DNA from: Rhizobium sp. 32-5/1
Lineage (GTDB): Bacteria; Pseudomonadota; Alphaproteobacteria; Rhizobiales; Rhizobiaceae
DNA length: 64,000 bases
Direction: 5' to 3'
NCBI RefSeq assembly: GCF_029537235.1
Contig: NZ_CP120638.1
Coordinates: forward strand, 496,001-560,000
The notes below the pieces were generated by a model. That model ran no database searches, had not been told where the DNA came from, and was given only the letters and a program-made list of their open reading frames with translations. Positions 1 to 20,737 of this stretch are shown one piece after another. Made by a program: the position numbers and the translations under genes. Each line of letters begins with the position of its first letter. Position 1 is the first letter of the stretch.

Positions 1-357
1 GGAAGCGATGACCTTGTCGCCGGCAGCGAGACGCTGCGGAGCGATGATGTAGGCCTGTTCGCCGTCCGCGTAGGTGATCAGCGCAATGAAGGCTGTACGG
101 TTCGGGTCGTATTCGAGGCGCTGGACGGTGCCTTCAATGTCGAACTTGCGACGCTTGAAGTCGACCAGACGGTAGGTCCGCTTGTGACCGCCACCCTGGA
201 AACGCACCGTGATGCGACCGAGGTTGTTGCGACCACCCTTCGACGAGAGACCTTCCGTCAGCGACTTGACCGGCTTGCCCTTGTGCAGGCCGGACCGGTC
301 GACGATGACCAGCTGACGCTGGCTTGGTGTCGTCGGATTGAAACTTTTCAATGCCAT
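1..357 (-). CDS. rplB: 50S ribosomal protein L2 (N-terminal part; cut by window edge)
   Basis: The first 119 codons of L2 are present; the rest lies beyond position 1. The protein begins [16 protein letters not shown] and contains [20 protein letters not shown], the conserved N-terminal RNA-binding segment of L2. L2 binds 23S rRNA and is needed for subunit association and peptidyl-transferase activity. It lies 57 bases downstream of rplW, as expected in the S10 operon order rpsJ-rplC-rplD-rplW-rplB. The identification is secure; only the C-terminal half, with the catalytic-centre histidine region, cannot be checked. Confidence 0.96.
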   Translation of the reverse strand, partial: MALKSFNPTTPSQRQLVIVDRSGLHKGKPVKSLTEGLSSKGGRNNLGRITVRFQGGGHKRTYRLVDFKRRKFDIEGTVQRLEYDPNRTAFIALITYADGEQAYIIAPQRLAAGDKVIAS

Positions 358-414
358 TTTCTTGTTCCCTTTTGGGTCTGTACCCGGGGTTTGTAACCGC
401 GCTGGGTCTAACCT

Positions 415-708
415 TTAGAGGCCGGTGGAGACGTCGATCGACTGACCGTCAGCAAGTGTGACGACCGCCTTCTTGACATCCTTCTGCTTGCCGACAAAAC
501 CGCGGAAGCGCTTGGTCTTGCCCTTGCGAACCAGCGTGTTCACGGCCAAAACCTTGACCCCGAACAGAGCTTCAATGGCAGCCTTGATTTCCGGCTTCGA
601 TGCCGTCTTGGCGACGTTGAAGACGATCTGGTTCTGCTCCGAGAGCGCCGTCGACTTTTCGGTGATCGATGGTGATACGATCACATCATAGTGGCGAAGA
701 TCCGTCAT
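415..708 (-). CDS. rplW: 50S ribosomal protein L23
   Basis: A 97-residue protein of normal L23 length. L23 sits at the polypeptide exit tunnel and docks trigger factor and SRP. The family signature SITEKS is near residues 14-19, and the basic extended loop [18 protein letters not shown] is intact. Its ATG overlaps the rplD stop by four bases (ATGA), so translation is probably coupled. The downstream gene is rplB. No anomaly is seen in the reading frame, unlike its upstream neighbour. Confidence 0.96.
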   Translation of the reverse strand: MTDLRHYDVIVSPSITEKSTALSEQNQIVFNVAKTASKPEIKAAIEALFGVKVLAVNTLVRKGKTKRFRGFVGKQKDVKKAVVTLADGQSIDVSTGL

Positions 709-1324
709 TTGAACCGCTCCTCGAGGGCTTCAACCGCAGCCTTGGAAAGCACGAGCTTGCCACGACGCAGGATGTCGTAAACATTGATGCCCTGAACCGG
801 AAGAACGTCCACATTCGGAATGTTCTGGGCTGCGAGCTTGAAATTGTTGTCCAGCTCGGCGCCGCCGATGAACAAAGCATTGGTCAGGCCCATCGACGCA
901 AATGCGCCGGTCAGCCCCTTCGTCTTGGCTTCAGTCGCGACCAGATCGTCGATGATGATCAGCTCTTCAGCACGAAGCTTGGCCGACAGCGCATGGCGCA
1001 GGCCAAGAGCGCGAACCTTCTTCGGCAGGTCGTGGGCATGGCTGCGAACAACCGGGCCGTGGGCCTTGCCGCCGCCGCGGAACTGCGGAGCGCGAGCCGA
1101 ATGGTGACGAGCGCGGCCCGTACCCTTCTGCTTGAACATCTTGGCGCCGGTGCGAGCGATTTCCGCACGGGTCTTGGACTTGTGCGTACCCTGCTGCTTC
1201 TTGGCGAGCTGCCAGCGAACGACGCGTGCGATGATGTCTGCACGCGGCTCGAGGCCGAAAATTGCGTCAGAAAGGAGACCTTTCCAGCGTCTTTACCCTC
1301 AAGGGTGGTGACGGTGAGATCCAT
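705..1324 (-). CDS. rplD: 50S ribosomal protein L4 (apparent 1-base deletion near the start)
   Basis: L4 binds 23S rRNA, lines the exit tunnel and, in many bacteria, autoregulates the S10 operon. The first codons read [17 protein letters not shown] in one frame; from about position 1274 the protein continues in another, through [19 protein letters not shown] and on to the normal C-terminus EALEERFK. The 620-base span is one short of 207 codons. Adding one G in the run at 1274-1275 (VSF becoming [15 protein letters not shown]) restores a full 206-residue L4. L4 is required in nearly all bacteria, so I infer a sequencing or assembly error. The ATG shares one base with the rplC stop. Confidence 0.93.
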
Positions 1325-2019
1325 TATTCGGCTCCCTCGGTGACTGCAGTGCGGAGTGCTGCGGGGCGCGGTGCGCTTTCCGGAATACCCGACTTGATGG
1401 CGTCGCGAACGACAATCCAGGAACCCTTGGAGCCGGGGACGGCGCCCTTGACGAGGATCAGACCGCGATCTTCATCGGTCGATACGACTTCGAGGTTCTG
1501 TGTGGTGATGCGGGTCTGGCCCATGTGGCCAGCCATGCGCTTGCCCTTCCAGACACGGCCCGGATCCTGGTTCGAACCGGTCGAACCATGCGAACGGTGC
1601 GAAACGGACACGCCGTGCGTTGCACGAAGACCGCCGAAGTTATGGCGCTTCATGGCACCGGCGAAGCCCTTACCAACCGAAGTACCGGTTACGTCGACCA
1701 ACTGGCCGGCGATGAAGTGGCTTGCGGTGATTTCCGAACCGACGTCGATCAGGTTGTCCGAGGAAACGCGGAATTCAACCAGCTTCGCCTTTGGCTCGAC
1801 GCTTGCAGCGGCGAAGTGGCCACGCATGGCCTTCGGCGTATTCTTGACCTTGGCCGTACCAGCACCGAGCTGGACGGCCGTGTAGCCATTCTTGTCGTCT
1901 GTGCGCTGGGCTACCACCTGGCAGTTTTCCATCCGCAACACTGTTACCGGGATATGCTCCCCGGCGTCGTTATAGACGCGGGTCATACCCACTTTCTGTG
2001 CAATCACACCTGAACGCAT
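1324..2019 (-). CDS. rplC: 50S ribosomal protein L3
   Basis: A 231-residue L3, slightly longer than the E. coli protein because of a C-terminal tail rich in Ala, Pro and Arg. L3 is an early assembly protein at the 3' end of 23S rRNA. It begins [16 protein letters not shown] and carries the central extension [20 protein letters not shown]; the Gln in SNQDPG aligns with the residue that PrmB methylates in E. coli. It is the second gene of the S10 operon, with rpsJ 156 bases upstream; that gap holds no visible gene. Confidence 0.96.
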   Translation of the reverse strand: MRSGVIAQKVGMTRVYNDAGEHIPVTVLRMENCQVVAQRTDDKNGYTAVQLGAGTAKVKNTPKAMRGHFAAASVEPKAKLVEFRVSSDNLIDVGSEITASHFIAGQLVDVTGTSVGKGFAGAMKRHNFGGLRATHGVSVSHRSHGSTGSNQDPGRVWKGKRMAGHMGQTRITTQNLEVVSTDEDRGLILVKGAVPGSKGSWIVVRDAIKSGIPESAPRPAALRTAVTEGAE

Positions 2020-2175
2020 GGTTCATTCCTCTTGAGAGTTAGCGACGGGGAGAACCCCTCCGCATCTCTGGTTTAAGGTTTCCCTCTCCTCATCCGATCC
2101 AGTCTGGATCATCCGATCGAAGGGTCGCCCGTTTTTGGAAGCCGTTGGACCGAGATCCACGTACCTTCCTTGTTT

Positions 2176-2484
2176 TTAAAGCTTGATTTCCACATCAACG
2201 CCGGCAGCAAGATCGAGCTTCATCAGCGCGTCAACGGTCTGCGGTGTCGGGTCCACGATGTCGAGCAGACGCTTGTGCGTACGCATCTCGAACTGCTCGC
2301 GGCTCTTCTTGTCTACGTGGGGCGAGCGGTTGACGGTGAACTTTTCAATCCGCGTCGGAAGCGGCACCGGACCACGGACCGAAGCGCCGGTGCGCTTGGC
2401 CGTCGAAACGATTTCCCGCGTAGAAGCGTCAAGAATCCGGTGATCAAACGCCTTGAGGCGGATGCGGATATTTTGGCCGTTCAT
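2176..2484 (-). CDS. rpsJ: 30S ribosomal protein S10 / NusE
   Basis: A 102-residue protein matching S10 in length and sequence ([59 protein letters not shown]). S10 is a 30S head protein and, as NusE, part of the transcription antitermination complex with NusB, NusA and NusG. It heads the S10 operon here. It is separated from tufA by about 290 bases that contain the tufA terminator and a second perfect hairpin, so it probably has its own promoter, although I could not assign one confidently. Confidence 0.97.
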
Positions 2485-2658
2485 TCGACTTGTCCTTGTT
2501 CTCTTTTGGGCGAAGGCCTCAACCGAGGCACTTCGTCATTCGTTTCCGGGTGCTGATGCTTCAAAGAGCACAAAGAGCAAATCGCTCTCTGTCTTAAATC
2601 TGCAATTCGACCCGCCACATATACGGAAATAACGTCCGGCACAATGTCCGAACGCCTA

Positions 2659-2684
2659 CGGAAGCGTGTTTTTTCACGCTTCCG
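2659..2684. other. Perfect 10-bp inverted repeat upstream of rpsJ
   Basis: CGGAAGCGTG and its exact reverse complement flank a six-T loop (plus strand). There is no T-tail on either side, so it is not a canonical terminator. It lies between the tufA terminator and the S10 operon start, in what would be the rpsJ promoter or leader region. A leader hairpin or a regulatory site is possible; the function is not known from sequence. Confidence 0.6.
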
Positions 2685-2737
2685 CCAATTCGAGAGGCAT
2701 ACGATCAAATCGCATGCTTCGACCAACAAATGATCGA

Positions 2738-2766
2738 GGAAACGGCGCTTATGGAGCGCCGTTTCC
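2738..2766 (-). terminator. Hairpin terminator downstream of tufA
   Basis: A perfect 12-bp stem (GGAAACGGCGCT with its reverse complement) with a five-base loop starts 11 bases after the tufA stop on the transcribed strand. The tail is only mildly T-rich. The identical hairpin follows tufB (21747-21775), and it is the last part of the duplicated tuf block. Confidence 0.75.
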
Positions 2767-2777
2767 AACCGAGTAAA

Positions 2778-3953
<1,176 letters not shown>

Positions 3954-4025
3954 TTCCGGCTCTCCGTTTTCTGACCCCGCAAGGGGTAATTCTATGTTTC
4001 TGTCAGCTGGCTGAAGGTATTCCGA

Positions 4026-6125
<2,100 letters not shown>

Positions 6126-6156
6126 GATGGACTCCTTTCGAGACGTCTAGTTTCGG

Positions 6157-6627
6157 TTACCAGCGATAGTGCGAGAATGCACGGTTGGCGTCAGCCATCT
6201 TGTGCGTGTCTTCGCGCTTCTTCACGGCGCTGCCACGATTGTTCGCAGCATCCATGAGTTCGCCGCAGAGGCGATCGATCATGGTGGTTTCGTTGCGCTT
6301 GCGGGCAGCCGTGATCAGCCAGCGGATGGCGAGAGCCTGACGGCGCTCCGGACGAACATCGACTGGAACCTGATAGGTAGCACCACCAACGCGGCGCGAA
6401 CGCACTTCGACATGCGGCGCGATGTTGTCGAGGGCCGAATGGAACACGGTGACCGGTTCCTGCTTCAGCTTTGCCTGGACCGCATCGAAAGCACCGTAGA
6501 CGATGTTTTCAGCAACCGACTTCTTTCCATGAAGCATGATGGCATTCATGAACTTGGTGACGACCAGATCGCCGAACTTCGGGTCCGGATTGATCTCGCG
6601 CTTTTCTGCACTATGACGACGTGACAT
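6157..6627 (-). CDS. rpsG: 30S ribosomal protein S7
   Basis: A 156-residue S7, the primary 3'-major-domain binding protein that organises the 30S head and the tRNA exit site. It begins [20 protein letters not shown] and contains the family motifs [13 protein letters not shown] and [17 protein letters not shown]. It is in the standard str operon position between rpsL and fusA. In E. coli S7 is the translational repressor of this operon. The rpsL-rpsG gap here is 76 bases and could hold such a site, but I see no clear structure. Confidence 0.97.
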   Translation of the reverse strand: MSRRHSAEKREINPDPKFGDLVVTKFMNAIMLHGKKSVAENIVYGAFDAVQAKLKQEPVTVFHSALDNIAPHVEVRSRRVGGATYQVPVDVRPERRQALAIRWLITAARKRNETTMIDRLCGELMDAANNRGSAVKKREDTHKMADANRAFSHYRW

Positions 6628-6703
6628 ACGTTTTGTCTCTCAATTGTTAGTTGGCGCCTTAACACGCGGAGAACCTCGCGCAGCGCCTGATCGGAAAACC
6701 GAA

Positions 6704-7075
6704 TTACTTCGGACGCTTCGCACCATACTTGGAGCGGCGCTGCTTGCGGTTCTTGACACCCTGGGTATCGAGAACACCACGAATGATGTGGTATCGAACG
6801 CCCGGCAAGTCCTTGACGCGGCCGCCGCGGATCATCACCACGGAGTGTTCCTGAAGGTTGTGGCCTTCACCCGGAATGTAGCCGATGACTTCGAAGCCGT
6901 TGGTCAAGCAGATCTTGGCGACCTTACGCAGAGCCGAGTTCGGCTTCTTCGGGGTCGTTGTGTAAACGCGGGTACAAACGCCACGCTTCTGCGGATTTTC
7001 CTGCAAAGCAGGAACCTTATTGCGCTTTACCTGTGCCTGACGCGGCTTGCGGATCAGCTGGTTTACGGTAGGCAT
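6704..7075 (-). CDS. rpsL: 30S ribosomal protein S12
   Basis: A 123-residue S12 at the decoding centre. The two streptomycin-contact loops are wild type: TPKKPNSA around residues 41-48 and [11 protein letters not shown] around 86-96, with both lysines retained. The first sequence implies no S12-mediated resistance. It is the promoter-proximal gene of the str operon, which runs rpsL-rpsG-fusA-tufA on the minus strand. Its promoter should lie in 7076-7640. Confidence 0.97.
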   Translation of the reverse strand: MPTVNQLIRKPRQAQVKRNKVPALQENPQKRGVCTRVYTTTPKKPNSALRKVAKICLTNGFEVIGYIPGEGHNLQEHSVVMIRGGRVKDLPGVRYHIIRGVLDTQGVKNRKQRRSKYGAKRPK

Positions 7076-7641
7076 ATAACCATCCCTTACAAATTCTGTC
7101 TCATTACCCTTGCGGGCGGATCGGTGCCGTCTCCGGCGATTTCGAACGCTTGATAAATGCGCAAAACGAGGACCGATCCGCCTTTCGGCAGATGGCCCGC
7201 AAAAAAGCAGAGGACACTATAAAGCGTCGTGCGTTCAGCATTTTGGTCGTCAGCGTGCGTTTTGGAACCTTGTTTGAGGCGAACTCCAGAACGTGTCGTT
7301 CCGAACTACCGGCCTCACATAGGCTCCGATGCGGCGGGGTGTACTGATTTAAGGGAGTGTCGTCAAGGGCGATTCATAAATAATCTTGGCCTGACAGGGC
7401 TGACATCCCTGCAAAACAAGGCTTTTGACAGCGTCGCGCGCCAACTAAAACCGCAACTCTGACCGGAATCGGACAGCAGAGCTTTGTCGTTAAAGAATCA
7501 TAAATCAAATTCGTTTCGATGGCAAAGAGAAGAATCGGGTGCATGTGCAAAACGATTCTGCTGCGGTGCATTTTTCAGGCGATCCGCGGTGGAAATCACT
7601 GTAACGTCCGACTGTGAAAATTTCGAAAGAGGATCTCTCCC
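7076..7641. other. 566-base divergent intergenic region (str operon and unknown gene)
   Basis: This region must hold the str operon promoter (leftward) and that of the 98-codon gene (rightward). On the minus strand a TATAGT-like -10 element lies near 7216-7221, but I could not pair it with a convincing -35. Short open frames here have no recognisable protein character. I see no RNA gene. Confidence 0.5.
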
Positions 7642-7938
7642 ATGCCTGCCACTCCCGACAACGACAACTCACTTGACGGCCCGATGGTCTTCATCATCAT
7701 CGGCAAGGCCTATGAGCAGGACGGAGACAAGGAAGGCGTCGACATTCACGTGATGCTGCGCGCGCCAGACGACGATACCGCTGTGCGCGAGGCGCTGAAT
7801 GCGCTTGCCGAGGAAGGTTTTCTGGAAGCAGACCTCGACCAGATCGGCACGCTCGAAGATGTCCCGGACGAAGAACCCCATGCCTCCGCCTACAAGGGCG
7901 CGCTCACCGGCGAAGTCGCGATTATCCGCTTCGGGTGA
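7642..7938 (+). CDS. Conserved-looking small acidic protein of unknown function
   Basis: A 98-residue soluble acidic protein with no signal peptide or membrane segment. The recognisable pattern is a hydrophobic strand PMVFIIIGKAYEQ, a helix-like middle (REALNALAEEGFLEADLDQ) and a final strand GEVAIIRFG, suggesting a compact alpha/beta domain. The ATG follows an AGAGG ribosome binding site by about nine bases. It stands alone between the str and rpoBC blocks, in opposite orientation to both, and ends just before a bidirectional terminator. I do not recognise a characterised family; the good codon use and RBS argue that it is real. Confidence 0.75.
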   Translation: MPATPDNDNSLDGPMVFIIIGKAYEQDGDKEGVDIHVMLRAPDDDTAVREALNALAEEGFLEADLDQIGTLEDVPDEEPHASAYKGALTGEVAIIRFG

Positions 7939-7983
7939 TATCCCGATCAGCCAACAGATTTTCCGCTGAAGACGCAGATAATG

Positions 7984-8017
7984 AAAAAGCCGCCCGGATC
8001 GCTCCGAGCGGCTTTTT
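7984..8017. terminator. Bidirectional terminator between the unknown gene and rpoC
   Basis: A stem of AAAAAGCCGC with GCGGCTTTTT, extended by an inner CGGA/TCCG pair, has A-run and T-run on both sides. It lies between two convergent genes (stop at 7938; rpoC stop at 8065), so it can end transcription from either direction. Confidence 0.88.
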
Positions 8018-8064
8018 CGATTGTAGTTCGGAGGACGGCAGGACCGCCCTCGCCTTTTCAAGCC

Positions 8065-12270
<4,206 letters not shown>

Positions 12271-12418
12271 GCCTGTCTCCTTCGTGGGCGTGTCGCCCTC
12301 AGCTTTGGCAGGGAAACCGGCAATCCCGGGCGCCGGCCCCTGCTTGAAACGGATATGACCGCATAAAATGCGGCCGCATTCCCTGCCCTGTTCCCTTTAC
12401 GCGGAACCGGGTGGAAAC

Positions 12419-12450
12419 GGTGCGTGCCACTTGGGAAAGCGGCACGCACC
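12419..12450 (-). other. Intercistronic hairpin between rpoB and rpoC
   Basis: A perfect 10-bp stem (GGTGCGTGCC with its reverse complement) has a 12-base loop and begins about 10 bases after the rpoB stop. There is no T-tail in the direction of transcription, so processing, mRNA stability or partial attenuation is more likely than full termination. Confidence 0.65.
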
Positions 12451-12459
12451 TTGATGTTT

Positions 12460-16599
<4,140 letters not shown>

Positions 16600-16761
16600 C
16601 GTCGCTCCTTCAAATTTTGCATCCGGGCCTGCAACGGACGGGAACCGATGGCCAGTCGATCCCGTCAATCAATGAGTGGTTCAATCTCGTCCAACGTCCA
16701 AAAACACACAGCGCGGATTGCTGTCGTCTCCTTGGAACGGGACTATCCTCTTGAAGAACTC

Positions 16762-16799
16762 ATTACCCAAAAGCCGTTTTCACGGGGCTTTTGGGTAAT
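16762..16799 (-). other. Perfect 14-bp hairpin between rplL and rpoB
   Basis: ATTACCCAAAAGCC pairs exactly with its reverse complement across a 10-base loop. It lies about 65 bases after the rplL stop. In E. coli the same gap holds a partial attenuator and an RNase III site that lower rpoBC expression relative to L7/L12. This hairpin is in the right place for a similar role; the sequence alone cannot show which. Confidence 0.75.
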
Positions 16800-16863
16800 A
16801 GGTTCAGAAAGCGGTCAAAGAGAGGCGGCCATTTCAGGCCACCTCCCCTTGTAGAAAGCAAGA

Positions 16864-17238
16864 TTACTTGACGTCAACCTTGGCGCCAGCGTCTTCGAGC
16901 TTCTTCTTGAGGTCGGCAGCTTCAGCCTTGGAAACGCCTTCCTTGACAGCCTTCGGAGCCGCTTCAACGAGGTCCTTGGCTTCCTTCAGGCCGAGGCCTG
17001 TGATCGCGCGGACTTCCTTGATGACGTTGATCTTGTTAGCGCCGGCTTCTGCCAGGATAACGTCGAACTCGGTCTTTTCTTCTTCAACGACAGCAGCAAC
17101 GGCAGCGCCGCCAGCAGCAGCAGCCACAGGAGCAGCAGCCGAAACGCCCCACTTTTCTTCGAGAAGCTTCGAAAGCTCAGCAGCTTCCAAAACGGTCAGC
17201 GAGGACAGGTCTTCAACGATCTTAGAGAGATCAGCCAT
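16864..17238 (-). CDS. rplL: 50S ribosomal protein L7/L12
   Basis: A 124-residue stalk protein that recruits translational GTPases. It has the three expected parts: an N-terminal dimerisation helix pair ([30 protein letters not shown] by position, residues 1-30), an Ala-rich hinge near 35-50, and a C-terminal domain with the conserved [20 protein letters not shown] core. It is 59 bases downstream of rplJ, as expected for genes translated in a 1:4 complex. Confidence 0.97.
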   Translation of the reverse strand: MADLSKIVEDLSSLTVLEAAELSKLLEEKWGVSAAAPVAAAAGGAAVAAVVEEEKTEFDVILAEAGANKINVIKEVRAITGLGLKEAKDLVEAAPKAVKEGVSKAEAADLKKKLEDAGAKVDVK

Positions 17239-17297
17239 GTGATAGTTCCTTTATATTCGGTTCGAACTTGTTTGAAAATTTACAGCGAAAAACCGCC

Positions 17298-17819
17298 TTA
17301 TGCGGCTTCTTCGTCCTTCTTGGCGTAGGCTGCGAACACGCGGGCAAGCTGGCTTGCCGGTGCTGCAACAACCGATGCGATGCGCTGTGCCGGGGTCTGA
17401 ATCATGCCCAGCAGCTTTGCACGCAGCTCGTCCAGCGAAGGCAGGGTCGCAAGCGACTTGACTGCGTCCGCATTGAGCGCGGTTGCTCCCATGGCGCCGC
17501 CGAGAATAACGACCTTGTCGTTTGTCTTGGCGAATTCCATGGTAACCTTCGGAGCCGTGATGGGATCATTGCTGTATGCAATCAGCGTCTGTCCCTTGAA
17601 GAGATCGACGATCCCTTCCGACTCCGTACCCTGAAGGGCGATCTTGGCCAGACGGTTCTTCGCGACTTTGACGGTGCCGCCAGCAGCGCGCATCTTCGAA
17701 CGGAAGTCGTTCATCTGTGCGACTGTGACACCGGCATAGTGGGCCACGACAACCGAACCCGAAGCCTTGAAGACCTCGTTCAGTTCCGTGACGAATTCGC
17801 GTTTTTCCGCTCTTTCCAC
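17298..17819 (-). CDS. rplJ: 50S ribosomal protein L10
   Basis: A 173-residue L10, the stalk base that anchors L7/L12 dimers to 23S rRNA. It starts at a GTG with GGAGA seven bases upstream; the sequence [17 protein letters not shown] is the normal L10 N-terminus. The C-terminal helix that binds L12 dimers ([18 protein letters not shown]) is complete. A hairpin sits 16 bases above the start codon in a long leader, which fits translational autoregulation by L10 as known in E. coli. Confidence 0.96.
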   Translation of the reverse strand: MERAEKREFVTELNEVFKASGSVVVAHYAGVTVAQMNDFRSKMRAAGGTVKVAKNRLAKIALQGTESEGIVDLFKGQTLIAYSNDPITAPKVTMEFAKTNDKVVILGGAMGATALNADAVKSLATLPSLDELRAKLLGMIQTPAQRIASVVAAPASQLARVFAAYAKKDEEAA

Positions 17820-18184
17820 TGCCTATCTCCAGTTGACAGGACCGCAAAATCGCGGACCTGTCGGTTTGCCTTTGCCGCTCGAGGACCAAAGAATGATCCG
17901 GAGCGACGCTCGAGGATCCTGTCCCCTGCGCAGATCCGTCGACCGGATCAGGCACAAGGCAAGCCGAGGTTCGAACCAAATTTCCACGCCTCAGCGTGTT
18001 GGTGAAATCTGGGTCTTACCCATCTCATGCAGGCGAAGTGATTAAGGGAAAACCACCTGCAGTCTCGGACAGGAGTTCCGGGTTTGACACCGGAAATTTC
18101 CGGCCCCGAAAGGCCAGAAATCTTGGTCTTGACAAAGCCGCGAGGGACCATGTCCGTTCCCGGGCACAAGGCCCGGAGGATTGA
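17820..18184 (-). promoter_or_regulatory. rplJ leader region (365 bases, probable L10 regulatory leader)
   Basis: No protein gene is seen. Two hairpins stand out: GACAGG..CCGC paired with GCGG..CCTGTC (17835-17862), directly before the rplJ ribosome binding site, and a GC-rich CCGGGC/GCCCGG stem (18160-18176) just after rplA. Position and length match the autogenously regulated rplJL leader of other bacteria. A promoter could also lie here. Homology to a known L10-leader family is inferred from position only. Confidence 0.55.
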
Positions 18185-18883
18185 TTAGGCTGTCGTGACG
18201 CTCGAAGGGTCGATCTTGACGCCCGGACCCATGGTCGAGGAAATCGCCACGCGCTTGACGTAGTTGCCCTTGGCACCAGCCGGCTTTGCCTTGATGACGG
18301 CATCAGCGAAAGCACGGATGTTTTCTTCAAGAGCCGTCGCGTCGAACGAGGCCTTGCCGATACCGGCATGGACGATGCCAGCCTTCTCGACGCGGAACTC
18401 GACAGCGCCGCCCTTGGATGCCTTGACGGCTCCGGCAACGTCCATGGTAACCGTGCCGACCTTCGGGTTCGGCATCATGCCACGCGGGCCGAGGACCTTA
18501 CCGAGACGACCGACGAGCGGCATCATGTCCGGGGTTGCGATGCAGCGATCGAAATCGATCTTGCCGCCCTGGACGATGTCGACGAGATCTTCCGCGCCAA
18601 CGACGTCTGCGCCGGCAGCGCGGGCTTCGTCAGCCTTTGCACCACGTGCGAACACGGCAACACGAACCGTACGGCCCGTGCCGTTCGGCAGGTTGACGAC
18701 GCCGCGGACCATCTGGTCGGCGTGGCGTGGATCGACGCCGAGGTTCATCGACACTTCGATGGTTTCATCGAACTTGGCAATCGCCCGGTCCTTGACCAGC
18801 GAAATCGCTTCCGTCAGGGCAACGAGCTTCGTCGGGTCGATGCCCTCACGGGTCTTCTGTACGCGCTTTGCAATCTTTGCCAT
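18185..18883 (-). CDS. rplA: 50S ribosomal protein L1
   Basis: A 232-residue L1, the mobile stalk protein next to the E site and a classical translational repressor of its own operon. I chose the start [17 protein letters not shown] at 18883; an upstream extension to 18952 runs into rplK coding sequence and has a Trp-rich, implausible translation. The core motifs [20 protein letters not shown] and [14 protein letters not shown] are present. It starts four bases after rplK ends, so the two are tightly coupled. Confidence 0.97.
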   Translation of the reverse strand: MAKIAKRVQKTREGIDPTKLVALTEAISLVKDRAIAKFDETIEVSMNLGVDPRHADQMVRGVVNLPNGTGRTVRVAVFARGAKADEARAAGADVVGAEDLVDIVQGGKIDFDRCIATPDMMPLVGRLGKVLGPRGMMPNPKVGTVTMDVAGAVKASKGGAVEFRVEKAGIVHAGIGKASFDATALEENIRAFADAVIKAKPAGAKGNYVKRVAISSTMGPGVKIDPSSVTTA

Positions 18884-18887
18884 GGTC

Positions 18888-19319
18888 TCAGCCCACCACT
18901 TCCAGGCCCATGGAGCGGGCGGAGCCCTCAACCATTGCCATTGCGCCTTCAACGTCAGCGGCGTTGAGGTCCTTCATCTTGGCTTCAGCGATCTTGCGAA
19001 CCTGCTCCTGGGTCAGCGTGCCGACCTTCGGGCCCTTACCGGGCGTCTTGGAACCGGCCGTCAGCTTCGCTTCCTTCTTCAGGAAGTAGCTGACTGGCGG
19101 CTGCTTCATGATGAAGGTGAAGGACTTGTCCTGGTAATAGGTGATGACGACCGGGATCGGCATGCCCTTTTCCATTTCCTGCGTGGCAGCGTTGAACGCC
19201 TTGCAGAATTCCATGATATTTACGCCACGCTGACCAAGCGCCGGGCCGATTGGCGGGGACGGGTTTGCCGATCCTGCCTTGACCTGAAGCTTGAGGTGGC
19301 CTGCAACTTTCTTAGCCAT
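18888..19319 (-). CDS. rplK: 50S ribosomal protein L11
   Basis: A 143-residue L11 in the GTPase-associated centre; it is the thiostrepton and stringent-response (RelA) contact protein. The start [16 protein letters not shown] (19319) is preceded by AGAGAGAA. The N-terminal proline-rich segment [18 protein letters not shown] is intact, and the C-terminal rRNA-binding domain is complete. The 258-base gap to nusG has no visible gene and may carry a promoter or the L1 target site. Confidence 0.97.
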   Translation of the reverse strand: MAKKVAGHLKLQVKAGSANPSPPIGPALGQRGVNIMEFCKAFNAATQEMEKGMPIPVVITYYQDKSFTFIMKQPPVSYFLKKEAKLTAGSKTPGKGPKVGTLTQEQVRKIAEAKMKDLNAADVEGAMAMVEGSARSMGLEVVG

Positions 19320-19577
19320 TTCTCTCTGCCTTTGTCTTCGTTTCAAACGAGCGCCAGAAGCGACCGGTCCGAAACATCAATGACCGGTTTCCCGGCCTTT
19401 CATGCCACACCCCGAGAGATGCGGCGGCTGCGGTTGCGTGGTGCGGACCTGCGATCCGGCTAAGATCGCCACCCTCCCACGCGCTTGGCGGATCACTCCG
19501 CCTCTTGCCGGTCGTTTAAAACCGACAAATTCTTCAACGACGCCCGAACGGAGAGAACTCCGCCGGTTGCCGCATGA

Positions 19578-20108
19578 TCAGACCTTCTCGACCTGAGCGT
19601 ATTCGAGTTCGACCGGCGTTGCGCGGCCGAAGATCGAGACCTCGACCTTGAGGCGCGAACGCTCCTCATCGACGTCCTGTACGATGCCGTTGAACGACGC
19701 GAACGGACCATCGGAAACACGAACCTGCTCACCAACCTCAAACGAGATCGACGGCTTCGGACGATCGACGCCATCCTGGACCTGACCGAGAATGCGATCG
19801 GCCTCAGAATCGGGGATCGGAACCGGCTTGTTGTCGGACCCCAAGAAACCCGTGACCTTCGGGGTATTCTTGATGAGGTGGTAGGCCTCATCCGTCAGGT
19901 TTGCCCGCACCATCACATAGCCGGGGAAAAACTTGCGCTCCGCATCGACCTTGCGGCCACGACGGACCTCGACGACCTTTTCAGTCGGAACCAGGATCTG
20001 TTCGAAAAGGTGGCTCAGACCCTTCTGCCGTGCCTTTTCCTCGATCGACTCAGCAACCTTCTTCTCGAAATTCGAGTAGGCGTGAACGATGTACCAACGC
20101 GCTGCCAT
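19578..20108 (-). CDS. nusG: Transcription termination/antitermination factor NusG
   Basis: A 176-residue NusG with the N-terminal NGN domain ([39 protein letters not shown]) that contacts RNA polymerase, and a C-terminal KOW domain ([18 protein letters not shown]) that contacts Rho or S10. I prefer the ATG at 20108, with AGGG seven bases upstream, over the ATG two codons earlier. It is 16 bases downstream of secE, the usual arrangement, and couples transcription with ribosomal functions encoded next door. Confidence 0.96.
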   Translation of the reverse strand: MAARWYIVHAYSNFEKKVAESIEEKARQKGLSHLFEQILVPTEKVVEVRRGRKVDAERKFFPGYVMVRANLTDEAYHLIKNTPKVTGFLGSDNKPVPIPDSEADRILGQVQDGVDRPKPSISFEVGEQVRVSDGPFASFNGIVQDVDEERSRLKVEVSIFGRATPVELEYAQVEKV

Positions 20109-20124
20109 ATTCATCCCTAACCGT

Positions 20125-20324
20125 TCAAATGCCGACGTTCAGGACGAGGCCGATCAGCCAGCCCAGAAGTTGGTCCGCAGCAAAAAGAAAACGGCTGCGA
20201 AAAAGACCATGACGAATACCATCAGCGTCGAGATCATCGTCTCGCGCCGGGACGGCCAAGTCACTTTCGCCGTTTCAGCCCGCACCTGCTGCAGAAACGT
20301 AAATGGATTTGTTTTGGATGCCAT
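20125..20324 (-). CDS. secE: Preprotein translocase subunit SecE (apparent 1-base deletion)
   Basis: SecE is the single-span subunit of the SecYEG channel. The first 48 or so codons read [20 protein letters not shown], then [19 protein letters not shown], the SecE amphipathic helix and the start of the membrane span. As sequenced, the frame then shifts and stops after about 56 codons. Adding one base to the A-run at 20182-20186 continues the span as [18 protein letters not shown], giving a normal 66-residue SecE that ends 16 bases before nusG. SecE is essential, so I infer an assembly error. It lies between tRNA-Trp and nusG, as in many bacteria. Confidence 0.88.
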
Positions 20325-20521
20325 TGAATGCCCACGCCATTACGGCCCGTAAAGCTGACGTTTCAGCCCCACGCGCCGCGTGTCTGTTTGAACCCCTACA
20401 TAACGACCGATTCTCAAAACCACAAGAGGTCATCGGTGGTTTTGCAAAATTACGCGGAAACGCGCATTTGCGTTTCCGATCTTCATTTTCACGCACATGC
20501 GGAATTTGCAACTGCGGAAAA

Positions 20522-20597
<76 letters not shown>

Positions 20598-20648
20598 TCA
20601 CCGAAACACAAGCCACCGTTTCCAATGGCCGCATCTCAAGTCAGCGGC

Positions 20649-20677
20649 TTAATAGGCAGTTTGTTTGGCCATGACAA
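20649..20677 (-). promoter_or_regulatory. Sigma-70-type promoter for tRNA-Trp-secE-nusG
   Basis: On the minus strand TTGTCA (20672-20677) is separated by 17 bases from TATTAA (20649-20654). The predicted start is near 20642, about 45 bases before the mature tRNA 5' end. The hexamers and spacing are close to consensus, and the position is right for the tRNA-Trp transcript. Confidence 0.65.
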
Positions 20678-20693
20678 GCACCTTTGACGGAAA

Positions 20694-20711
20694 AGCGCAA
20701 TTTCTTGCGCT
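20694..20711 (-). terminator. Hairpin terminator after the epimerase gene
   Basis: A 7-bp stem AGCGCAA/TTGCGCT has a four-base loop, with A/T runs on both sides. It lies 27 bases after the epimerase stop and directly before the tRNA-Trp promoter, so it would insulate the two units. Confidence 0.6.
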
Positions 20712-20737
20712 CTTTTTCCTTGTCGGTTGGGACCCGG

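Noticed and set aside
2481-2768. A 95-codon minus-strand frame between rpsJ and tufA
   Set aside because: It runs through the tufA terminator hairpin and a second perfect hairpin and resembles no protein; this is regulatory intergenic DNA.
18185-18952. A longer rplA starting at 18952
   Set aside because: The extra 23 codons overlap rplK and read as Trp-rich nonsense; the family start [10 protein letters not shown] is at 18883.
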